A stretch of 12,072 bases of DNA. Origin: Gammaproteobacteria bacterium (GTDB lineage Bacteria > Pseudomonadota > Gammaproteobacteria > Chromatiales > Chromatiaceae). The notes beneath the pieces were generated by a model. It did not search any database, had not been told where the DNA came from, and was given only the letters and a program-made list of their open reading frames with translations. Numbering within the stretch: position 1 is the stretch's first letter; every line of letters begins with the position of its first letter. The stretch covers positions 1-12,072 of the forward strand of contig SBFV01000180.1 of NCBI GenBank assembly GCA_006227775.1, in the 5' to 3' direction. Shown piece after piece: positions 7,121 through 12,072 of this stretch. The translations under genes were made by a program, and so were the position numbers.

Positions 7121-8074
7121 ATGACCTGCTTCGATGTCTTCAATGGTGACGCCGACGGCCTCTGCGCCTTGCAGCAACTGCGCCTGGCGCACCCGCTGGA
7201 GACGGTCCTGGTCACCGGGGTCAAGCGGGACATCGGCCTACTGGCCCGGGTGAAGGCCGTGAGCGGGGACCAGATCACCGTCCTCGACCTCGCCCTGGAC
7301 AAGAATCTCCCCGCCCTGGCGCGTATCCTGGCGGCGGGGGCCCGGGTGCGCTATTTCGATCACCACTTCCCCGGCGAAATCCCCGACCACCCTGGTCTGG
7401 AGGCTCACATCGAGACCGCCCCCGACCGGGGTACCAGTCTGCTGGTCGATGATTATCTCGGCGGAATTCATCGTGCCTGGGCGGTGGTGGGGACCTTCGG
7501 CGACAATTTCGATGAGTCGGCGCGCCACGCCGCCCAACCCCTGGGCCTGACCGAGGCCCAACTGAACGCCCTGCGCGACCTCGGCATCTACCTCAATTAC
7601 AATGCCTATGGCACCGAGGTCACTGACCTGCACATCCCCCCGGATGCCCTCTTTCGCCGTCTCCAGCCCTATGCCGACCCCCTGGAATTCATCGATCGGG
7701 ATGCGGCCTTTCGGTCGTTACGCGATGGCTTCGCCGACGATATGGCTAAGGCCAGGGCCGTGAAACCCGTGATCGACCGCCCCGGCCACCGGCTGCACAT
7801 CCTGCCGGCGACACCCTGGGCGCGCCGGGCCGGCGGGGTGCTGGCCAACGAACTGGCGCGGGCGGCTCCGGATCAGGCCCATGCCCTGCTCACCCACCTG
7901 CCCGCCGGGGGTTTCGTCGTCAGCGTGCGCGCCCCCCTGAAGCGGCGACAGGGGGCGGACGAGCTCTGCCGGCTATTCCCCACCGGCGGTGGTCGCCCGG
8001 CGGCGGCCGGTATCAACCATCTGCCGGAGGCGGCCTACGAGGTCTTCGTGGCCGCCTTCCTGGCCGCCTTTTGA
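7121..8074 (+). CDS. DHH family phosphoesterase
   Basis: The 317-residue product carries the metal-binding motifs of the DHH phosphoesterase superfamily (RecJ, NrnA, GdpP and pyrophosphatase relatives): FDVFNGDADG with Asp10 and Asp12, DLALD at 56-60, the YFDHHF signature with Asp80-His81-His82, GTFGDNF with Asp128, and a Gly-rich C-terminal motif GGGRPAAAG (289-297) resembling DHHA1, which binds the nucleotide substrate. No membrane segment, PAS, CBS or GGDEF domain is present, so this is a stand-alone soluble enzyme. The substrate cannot be read from sequence; oligoribonucleotides, cyclic or linear dinucleotides, or another phosphoester are possible. The start is the first in-frame ATG and opens directly into motif I; the region before it is pyrimidine-rich with a poor Shine-Dalgarno sequence. 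It has its own upstream element, shared with the phosphohexomutase gene. Confidence 0.85.
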   Translation: MTCFDVFNGDADGLCALQQLRLAHPLETVLVTGVKRDIGLLARVKAVSGDQITVLDLALDKNLPALARILAAGARVRYFDHHFPGEIPDHPGLEAHIETAPDRGTSLLVDDYLGGIHRAWAVVGTFGDNFDESARHAAQPLGLTEAQLNALRDLGIYLNYNAYGTEVTDLHIPPDALFRRLQPYADPLEFIDRDAAFRSLRDGFADDMAKARAVKPVIDRPGHRLHILPATPWARRAGGVLANELARAAPDQAHALLTHLPAGGFVVSVRAPLKRRQGADELCRLFPTGGGRPAAAGINHLPEAAYEVFVAAFLAAF

Positions 8075-8111
8075 GGCCGGATTGCCTTGGCACCCCATTA
8101 ACTCGACGCTA

Positions 8112-8147
8112 CCTGGGGGGGTTCCCGCATTGAGCAACGCCCCCAGG
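8112..8147 (+). terminator. GC-rich hairpin after the DHH gene
   Basis: CCTGGGGG (8112-8119) pairs with CCCCCAGG (8140-8147); three more pairs (GTT 8121-8123 with AAC 8136-8138) form inside a one-base mismatch, leaving a 12-nt loop. It begins 38 bases after the DHH stop. No T-tract follows, so it would be a U-less (I-shaped) terminator or a 3'-end stabiliser. It could act on either strand between the converging genes. Confidence 0.45.
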
Positions 8148-8185
8148 GACAAATCCGGATCTTGAAGACGGACGCTTTCTTCGCC

Positions 8186-8305
8186 GTCAAAGTCACGGCA
8201 TACCTTCCATTTTCAGGGGCGTGGCATTTTCAGGGGCGTGTCACGCCGCCTCCAGCGAGTTAGCGTGAAAGTCATGGGAAAGTCTTTCATTATCAGGGGG
8301 GGGGT
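8186..8305. repeat. Degenerate direct repeats in the intergenic gap
   Basis: Two imperfect copies of a unit of about 35 bases begin at 8186 and 8265. Each has the order AAAGTCA, 12-13 variable bases, then CATTTTCAGGGG or CATTATCAGGGG. A third partial copy may begin at the second AGTTAGCGT (8324), continuing as TCAATAACA. The second copy contains a run of nine Gs (8296-8304). Origin unknown; there are no flanking transposase genes. Confidence 0.5.
8208..8240. repeat. 17-bp tandem duplication
   Basis: CATTTTCAGGGGCGTG occurs at 8208-8223 and again, one base later, at 8225-8240. The second copy runs into the near-perfect palindrome GGCGTG-T-CACGCC (8235-8247). It sits inside the first of the longer degenerate repeats. 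Confidence 0.85.
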
Positions 8306-8389
8306 GACGAGCCGCCCCATGACAGTTAGCGTCAATAACACCAGCGGAGCCTTCCTCCTTCTGCGGTGTGGCTGGCCCCCTCAGGTTAG

Positions 8390-9904
8390 TTAGTCCCCCT
8401 CATATTCGTTAGTCTGCCCCGCCCGCCAACTGGCCAAAAGCGCCAGACACTGGCGGTTCATCTCCCAGGCCCGTTCCAGGCTATCGGCCTCGGTATAGGC
8501 GCGCAGTTCGGGGGCATTGCCCGAGGGGCGCAGGTGGGCGATTTCCCCGCTGGCGAAGGTCACCCGCACGCCGTCGGTGATGTCGATGGCCGAGACGGGG
8601 CCGAACAGTGCCCCGAAGAGGGACTCGGCCGCCGCCAGGTCACGGGAGGCAGCGCCGGAGGCCAGGGGTTGCAGGCGCCCCTGGGCGAGTTCGGTGGGAA
8701 AGTCCTTGAGCCGGTCGCTGGCGGTGAAGCGGGGCGGCAAGCCCCTCGCCAGAGCGGAAAGGGTCAGACCCCGCTCTTGGGCCGCCAGCAGCAGGGCGAT
8801 GGCCACTACCAGGGCATCCCGCGTCGGCAGGGCCGGCAGGTGCCGCCCCTCACGGACCAGATCGGTAGCGATGAGGAAACCGCCGTTGGCCTCATAGCCG
8901 ACCACGGGGCTCAACCCCGCCGCCGCCAGATCCGTCATCCCCTCGATCACGTAAGGCGAGCCGATACGGGTACGTCGGATGGCGCGGAACCAGCCGGATT
9001 TCTCCAGCGCGCTATTGCAACTCACGGGCGCCGCGACGGCCTCGGCCCCCAGGTAGCGGGCGCAGAGAATCCCGGTGATGTCCCCCCGCAGCCAGTCACC
9101 GTGTTCGTCCGCCACCAGCGGCCGATCTCCATCACCGTCCGCGGAAAGCAGGGTCTGATAGCGACCGGTAGCGGCCCAGGCTTTGCCCAAGCGTACATCT
9201 TCGGGACGGATCGCCTCCGTATCCACCGGGATGAAGGTATCCGAGCGGCCAAGGCGGTCGACCCGGGCACCCAGGCCGGTCAGAACCTCGAAGAAGGCCT
9301 CGCGAGCCACGCTGGAATGCTCGTAAAGGCCAATATCCAGACCCGCCAGGCAGTCGGCCGGGAAGAAGTCCAGATAGCGGGCCACATAGGCCCGATAGCC
9401 CCCGGGGTCCTCCGGGGGCAGGGGCCTGGCGGCCTGGGGGTGGAAGGCGCCCGCCGCCGTAAAGTGCCCCCCGGGGAGTTCGACGCTCTCGGCGCGGATG
9501 CCAGCCTCATCGGCCTTGAGGATCTCGCCACGGGGGAGGTTGAACTTGATGCCGTTGCGATCGTCGGGGATATGGCTTCCGGTCACCATCAGGCTCGGCA
9601 AGCCCCGGGCCATCCCGAAGGCAGCGACCGCCGGGCTGGGAATGTGGCCAAGATAACGGGGGAGGTAACCGCTGTCCGCCGCGGCCTGGGCACAGGCGGC
9701 GAGGATAGAATCCGTGCTGGGACGGTAATCCCCCGCCAACGCCAGTTCCCCCCCCGGTGGCAGAACGCCAATCCGGGCGCAGTATTGGAGAAAGCCCAGG
9801 GTATAGGCGTAGCAGACCCGGTCGGTCATATCCACGGCCAGACCCCGGGCCCCGCTGGTGCCGAACTGAACACCACTCTGAACCATCAGGTCACCGATCC
9901 GCAT
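8390..9904 (-). CDS. Phosphohexomutase, phosphomannomutase/phosphoglucomutase type
   Basis: An alpha-D-phosphohexomutase, which interconverts hexose 6- and 1-phosphates through a phosphoserine; mannose-6-P to mannose-1-P for GDP-mannose and polysaccharide synthesis is the likeliest role. All four family signatures are present in the 504-residue product: FGTSGARG (14-21), the active-site loop TGSHIPDDRNG with Ser110, the metal loop DGDGDR (256-261), and the phosphate-binding RPSGNAPE (459-466). The sugar-specificity loop is GYEANGG (336-342) instead of the common GE[GMS]SGH, and the active loop has SHIP instead of SHNP, so exact substrate preference is uncertain. It is somewhat longer than E. 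coli CpsG. The start at ATG 9904 is supported by GAGGAG 7 bases upstream. The gene faces the DHH gene, and both have the same upstream element. Confidence 0.88.
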   Translation of the reverse strand: MRIGDLMVQSGVQFGTSGARGLAVDMTDRVCYAYTLGFLQYCARIGVLPPGGELALAGDYRPSTDSILAACAQAAADSGYLPRYLGHIPSPAVAAFGMARGLPSLMVTGSHIPDDRNGIKFNLPRGEILKADEAGIRAESVELPGGHFTAAGAFHPQAARPLPPEDPGGYRAYVARYLDFFPADCLAGLDIGLYEHSSVAREAFFEVLTGLGARVDRLGRSDTFIPVDTEAIRPEDVRLGKAWAATGRYQTLLSADGDGDRPLVADEHGDWLRGDITGILCARYLGAEAVAAPVSCNSALEKSGWFRAIRRTRIGSPYVIEGMTDLAAAGLSPVVGYEANGGFLIATDLVREGRHLPALPTRDALVVAIALLLAAQERGLTLSALARGLPPRFTASDRLKDFPTELAQGRLQPLASGAASRDLAAAESLFGALFGPVSAIDITDGVRVTFASGEIAHLRPSGNAPELRAYTEADSLERAWEMNRQCLALLASWRAGQTNEYEGD

Positions 9905-9961
9905 CCCCTATCTCCTCATCGTGGTTGGTGTCGATCCAGGCCCTACCCCGGTTCCCTCCTA

Positions 9962-9987
9962 ACTATAGCCGAAGTCTTTCGATTTTC
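9962..9987 (-). promoter_or_regulatory. Shared upstream element, copy 2 (before the phosphohexomutase gene)
   Basis: Read on the minus strand: GAAAATCGA, then AAGA, then CTTCGGCTATAGT, 24 of 26 identical to 7026-7051. TATAGT corresponds to positions 9967-9962, 57 bases before the ATG. Within it CGAA-AGAC-TTCG is a small palindrome. Position and orientation relative to the gene match copy 1, which favours a promoter or operator over a random repeat. Confidence 0.55.
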
Positions 9988-10023
9988 GGTCAGACCAGGA
10001 GGATACTGGGATAGTGACGGGGG

Positions 10024-10052
10024 ACGACAAGTCGCCCAACCAATACTAGAAT
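10024..10052 (+). promoter_or_regulatory. Candidate sigma-70 promoter for the secreted repeat protein
   Basis: ACGACA (10024-10029), a 17-base spacer, and TAGAAT (10047-10052) match -35 and -10 consensus at 4 and 5 of 6 positions. Transcription would give a leader of about 85 bases before ATG 10146. The divergent phosphohexomutase promoter is about 40 bases away on the other strand. Confidence 0.4.
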
Positions 10053-10111
10053 GCAGGCCACTCACTGCCCGTCCACCCCCGAAACCGTCGGGAGGCGGTG
10101 ATTTCATTTCA

Positions 10112-10125
10112 GCGAATATCTTCGC
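10112..10125 (+). promoter_or_regulatory. Small leader hairpin before a strong ribosome binding site
   Basis: GCGAA-TATC-TTCGC forms a 5-bp stem with a 4-base loop (10112-10125). It is followed at 10132-10138 by GGAGGAG, a strong Shine-Dalgarno sequence 7 bases before ATG 10146. The strong site supports that start and suggests high expression; the hairpin may keep the site accessible. Confidence 0.4.
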
Positions 10126-10145
10126 GATCGAGGAGGAGTTGACCC

Positions 10146-11465
10146 ATGCTTGAGAAGAGTTCCTACCCCCTTTTCGCCTCGGCGGCGGCTTTGAGCCTGG
10201 CCCTGGGCCAGGTTGCCCTGGCCCAGACGGAGGCAACCCCGGCAGCCCAGGCACCCGCGGCACAGGCCCAGGCACCGGTGGTTCAAGCCCCGCCGGCGGC
10301 CGTGATGCCTGACCCCGCCAACGCGGCCCCGGCCACACCCGTCACCCCACCCACCACCCCCCCCGTCACCGCTGAAGCCCCGCCACCCGCCACGCCGGCC
10401 CCCGCGGCCCCTCCCATGATCCAGCCGCCCGCCATGCCTCCGCTTCCTCCCAGCCCGGCGGAGGCCGCCCACAGCGCCCAAGCCGAGGCCGCCATGAAGC
10501 GGATGGAGGAGCGTCAGGCCGAGATGATGGCCAAGCGCAAGTTGCGCTACGAGGAACTGCGCAAGCGTGCCGAAGCCGCCGGTCTGAGCCTACCCGAGAC
10601 CCCGCCCTGGGAAGAGGCCGGCATGACCCCGCCGGAAATGCCCCCCATGCCCGAAATGCCCAGCATGCCGGAGATGCCCGCCATGCCCTCCTGGCCTGGC
10701 CAGACTGGTATGACCGGCATGGAAGGCATGGGACCCGCCCAGACTGGCCCCTCTCAGTACGGAGATTGGCAGGCCCTGCGTGAACAGGCCTGGCAAGCCA
10801 GGCGCGATCGTGCCGCTCAACGTGGCGTTGATATGCCCGATAAGGGCCCCTGGAATCTGCTGTCCCCCGAAGAGCGACAGGCCCATAGAGAAGAGATGCG
10901 CAATGCCGCCACCCCCGAGGAGCGTGCGGCACTGCGGGATAAGCACTGGACCCAACTGCGTGAGCGCGCCACCGCCCAGGGCATGACCCTGCCCGAGACC
11001 CCGCCCTGGAAGGAGGCCGAACAGCGTCGTGAGGCCATGAAGGCCCGGTGGGAGAGCTATCGCAAGATCATCGACCAGATGTCCGCGGAGGAGCGGGAAG
11101 CCGCCGAGGCGATCTTCGGCCAGATGCCTCAGCCCCCCGAGATGCCAGCCATGCCCGAGATGGGCCGGGACATGATGCCCCCCATGCCTTATGGCAGGGA
11201 TTTCGGCACCCCGGCCCCGCGGGCCTATCCCCCCATGACCCCGGGCTATGGAGGACCGGGATATGGTGAACCCGCCTATGCCAGACCCGGTGCCGGCGGA
11301 CCCGGTTATGGTGGTCCCGGCCTTGGGGGCCCTGGCTTTGGCGGACCTGGCTACGGCATCCCCGGCGCTGGTGGCTACGATCAGCCTCGCCCCTGGCCCA
11401 ACGCCATGCCGGGTCAGATGTCGGCACCCATGATGATGCCAAACAGCGGCTACAACCGCTGGTAA
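10146..11465 (+). CDS. Secreted Pro/Met/Ala-rich repeat protein, function unknown
   Basis: I do not recognise this 439-residue protein as a named family. It has a Sec signal peptide, with likely cleavage after ALA at residue 26. A Pro/Ala-rich, presumably unfolded stretch spans about 27-105. A charged helical region (about 106-150) ends in LRKRAEAAGLSLPETPPWEEA (138-158). A Met/Pro cluster follows (about 160-196, MPEMPSMPEMPAM). A second charged region has the variant RRDRAAQRGVDMPDKGPW (219-236), then LRERATAQGMTLPETPPWKEA (271-291), so one motif occurs three times. The helical segments include PEER capping motifs. After another MPAMPEM cluster comes a Gly/Pro/Tyr-rich tail (366-411, GPGYG units) ending in GYNRW. 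Cys is absent. A structural envelope or sulfur-globule-like role is possible but is inference from composition. The opposite-strand open frames here are shadows. Confidence 0.85.
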   Translation: MLEKSSYPLFASAAALSLALGQVALAQTEATPAAQAPAAQAQAPVVQAPPAAVMPDPANAAPATPVTPPTTPPVTAEAPPPATPAPAAPPMIQPPAMPPLPPSPAEAAHSAQAEAAMKRMEERQAEMMAKRKLRYEELRKRAEAAGLSLPETPPWEEAGMTPPEMPPMPEMPSMPEMPAMPSWPGQTGMTGMEGMGPAQTGPSQYGDWQALREQAWQARRDRAAQRGVDMPDKGPWNLLSPEERQAHREEMRNAATPEERAALRDKHWTQLRERATAQGMTLPETPPWKEAEQRREAMKARWESYRKIIDQMSAEEREAAEAIFGQMPQPPEMPAMPEMGRDMMPPMPYGRDFGTPAPRAYPPMTPGYGGPGYGEPAYARPGAGGPGYGGPGLGGPGFGGPGYGIPGAGGYDQPRPWPNAMPGQMSAPMMMPNSGYNRW

Positions 11466-11491
11466 CCCGGCCAACTGGCCACCTGATTGCC

Positions 11492-11529
11492 CGGGGCGCG
11501 CCGGTCCCTGATGAGAGCCGCGCGCCCCG
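11492..11529 (+). terminator. Strong GC hairpin after the secreted repeat protein
   Basis: CGGGGCGCGC (11492-11501) pairs with GCGCGCCCCG (11520-11529) around an 18-nt loop, with two or three further pairs possible inside a bulge. It begins 27 bases after the stop codon. No T-run follows, so it resembles the U-less terminators of GC-rich genomes or a 3'-end stabiliser. The rest of the gap to 11588 shows nothing clear. Confidence 0.5.
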
Positions 11530-11588
11530 CGGCTGACGGATATCCAAGGCATTTCGGTTTCGGTCAAGGCCCGGCAGGATAGGGAAAG

Positions 11589-11616
11589 CCGACAATTGAT
11601 TTGCGATGTCTAGAAC
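11589..11616 (+). promoter_or_regulatory. Candidate promoter for the DUF302 gene
   Basis: CCGACA (11589-11594), a 16-base spacer, and TAGAAC (11611-11616) resemble the candidate promoter of the preceding gene (xxGACA, 17 bases, TAGAAT). The leader would be about 30 bases. An AGGGGGAG Shine-Dalgarno-like stretch (11635-11642) lies 9 bases before the start codon. Confidence 0.3.
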
Positions 11617-11651
11617 AAGTACGGGGACACCACTAGGGGGAGCATCCACCC

Positions 11652-12072
11652 ATGAAGATCATTCGCAACCTGCTGGCCCTCATCGGGTTAGCCAGCCTCA
11701 TCGCATTAGGTTACGCCTATGTCCGGCTGGCCCCGGCCCTGGCGGAATTCGACAGCGAGTTTCCGCGCGTCTACGGGGAACTCGCCCAGCGCCTGCTCGC
11801 AACGGGGGACCCGGGCGTGGCCATGATGTGGGCGGTGGAGGTCGATGAAGGCCTGACACCGGAGGAGGTGATCGAGTCCCTCAAGAGCCTCGCCACCAGC
11901 CGCAACTTCCTCTTTGTTGGGGAATCGCCGTTTTATAAGCAGATCAAGGCGATTACCGGCGAAGATTTCCGTTACGTGAATTTCCTCTCCTTCTGCGACG
12001 CCCAGGTCGGCCAAATCATGCTGGAGTACCGTGACCAGTACAGCGGCTTCATGCCCTGCCGCATCGCCCTGG
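11652..12072 (+). CDS. DUF302 domain protein, membrane anchored (3' end outside window)
   Basis: The first 140 codons are present; the gene continues past the window end. The product starts with an uncleaved-looking hydrophobic segment (about 5-24, IRNLLALIGLASLIALGYAYV), then an amphipathic linker, then a DUF302 domain. That assignment rests on FLFVGESPFYKQIKAITGEDFRYVNFLSFCDAQVGQIMLEY and the FMPCRIAL core, with conserved Cys115 and Cys136. DUF302 proteins are widespread and poorly characterised; no enzymatic role should be assumed. The start at ATG 11652 is supported by a purine-rich ribosome binding site. It lies 186 bases after the secreted repeat protein, with a hairpin and a candidate promoter between, so it is probably transcribed separately. 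Confidence 0.85.
   Translation, partial: MKIIRNLLALIGLASLIALGYAYVRLAPALAEFDSEFPRVYGELAQRLLATGDPGVAMMWAVEVDEGLTPEEVIESLKSLATSRNFLFVGESPFYKQIKAITGEDFRYVNFLSFCDAQVGQIMLEYRDQYSGFMPCRIAL

Larger units (their letters stand above)
8075..8389. other. Convergent intergenic region with hairpin and degenerate repeats
   Basis: These 315 bases separate two convergent genes. They hold a GC hairpin near the DHH end, a pair of 7-base inverted segments (CCGGATT at 8077-8083 and AATCCGG at 8152-8158) flanking that hairpin, a cluster of degenerate direct repeats (8186-8305), two copies of AGTTAGCGT (8258-8266, 8324-8332), and an 8-bp inverted pair GTCATGGG/CCCATGAC (8271-8278, 8316-8323). No gene is convincing. 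No T-rich intrinsic terminator is obvious on either strand. Confidence 0.6.

Noticed and set aside
8086..8104. TTGGCAC resembling the -24 part of a sigma-54 promoter
   Set aside because: No TTGC-type -12 element follows at the required spacing, and no gene starts downstream on that strand.
8186..8305. CRISPR array
   Set aside because: The repeats are imperfect, only two or three, and unevenly spaced, and there are no cas genes.
8258..8332. GTTAG-containing repeats considered as integron attC sites
   Set aside because: No proper GTTRRRY/RYYYAAC core pair with matching inner arms, no integrase gene, and no cassette structure.
8274..8393. 39-codon ORF in the convergent gap (starting MGKSFIIRGG)
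   Set aside because: No ribosome binding site; it spans the repeats and the nine-G run and overlaps the phosphohexomutase stop. Probably chance.
8534..10153. 539-codon open frame on the plus strand
   Set aside because: It lies opposite the phosphohexomutase gene, whose motifs and ribosome binding site are clear. The translation is Gly/Gln/Arg-rich without domains and is a GC-rich antisense shadow.
10590..11567. 325-codon open frame on the minus strand, Gly/His-rich
   Set aside because: It mirrors the repetitive Pro/Met coding of the secreted protein on the plus strand; that strand has the signal peptide and the strong ribosome binding site.

Overview
The window is high-GC bacterial DNA, apparently chromosomal and gammaproteobacterial. 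The main evidence is the conserved cluster on the minus strand, read from high to low coordinates: rlmN, pilW/pilF, rodZ, hisS, yfgM, bamB. This is the classic gammaproteobacterial housekeeping neighbourhood. The GC content, the pilW-type gene between rlmN and rodZ, and a secreted protein with a Gly/Tyr-rich tail fit a Chromatiales-like (purple sulfur bacterial) host. That assignment is inference; no marker here proves it.

Positions 1-6826 hold the minus-strand cluster. RlmN methylates 23S rRNA and tRNA. PilW/PilF is the outer-membrane lipoprotein pilotin of type IV pili. RodZ couples the MreB cytoskeleton to the cell wall. HisS charges tRNA-His. YfgM is a membrane-anchored periplasmic chaperone partner. 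BamB is the beta-propeller lipoprotein of the outer-membrane protein assembly complex. Two junctions overlap as ATGA (rodZ with pilW, and the longest reading of pilW with rlmN). Only 24 bases separate rodZ from hisS, so ispG, usually found there, is absent. Two gaps carry strong inverted repeats with 8-nt loops: hisS-yfgM and rlmN-pilW.

Positions 6827-9904 hold a plus-strand DHH-family phosphoesterase and a minus-strand phosphohexomutase (phosphomannomutase type) that converge on a 315-base gap. The gap contains a GC-rich hairpin and a cluster of degenerate repeats. The two genes have an almost identical 26-base element 58-70 bases upstream of their starts, in the same orientation relative to each gene. 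It ends in a -10-like TATAGT and suggests shared transcriptional control.

Positions 9905-12072 hold an unrecognised secreted protein rich in Pro, Met and Ala, with a three-fold internal motif and a Gly/Tyr-rich C-terminus. It is followed, after a GC hairpin, by the first 140 codons of a membrane-anchored DUF302 protein that runs off the window. No tRNA, rRNA, CRISPR array, transposase or phage gene was seen. The strongest candidates for something undescribed are the secreted repeat protein, the shared upstream element, and the repeat cluster between the convergent genes.
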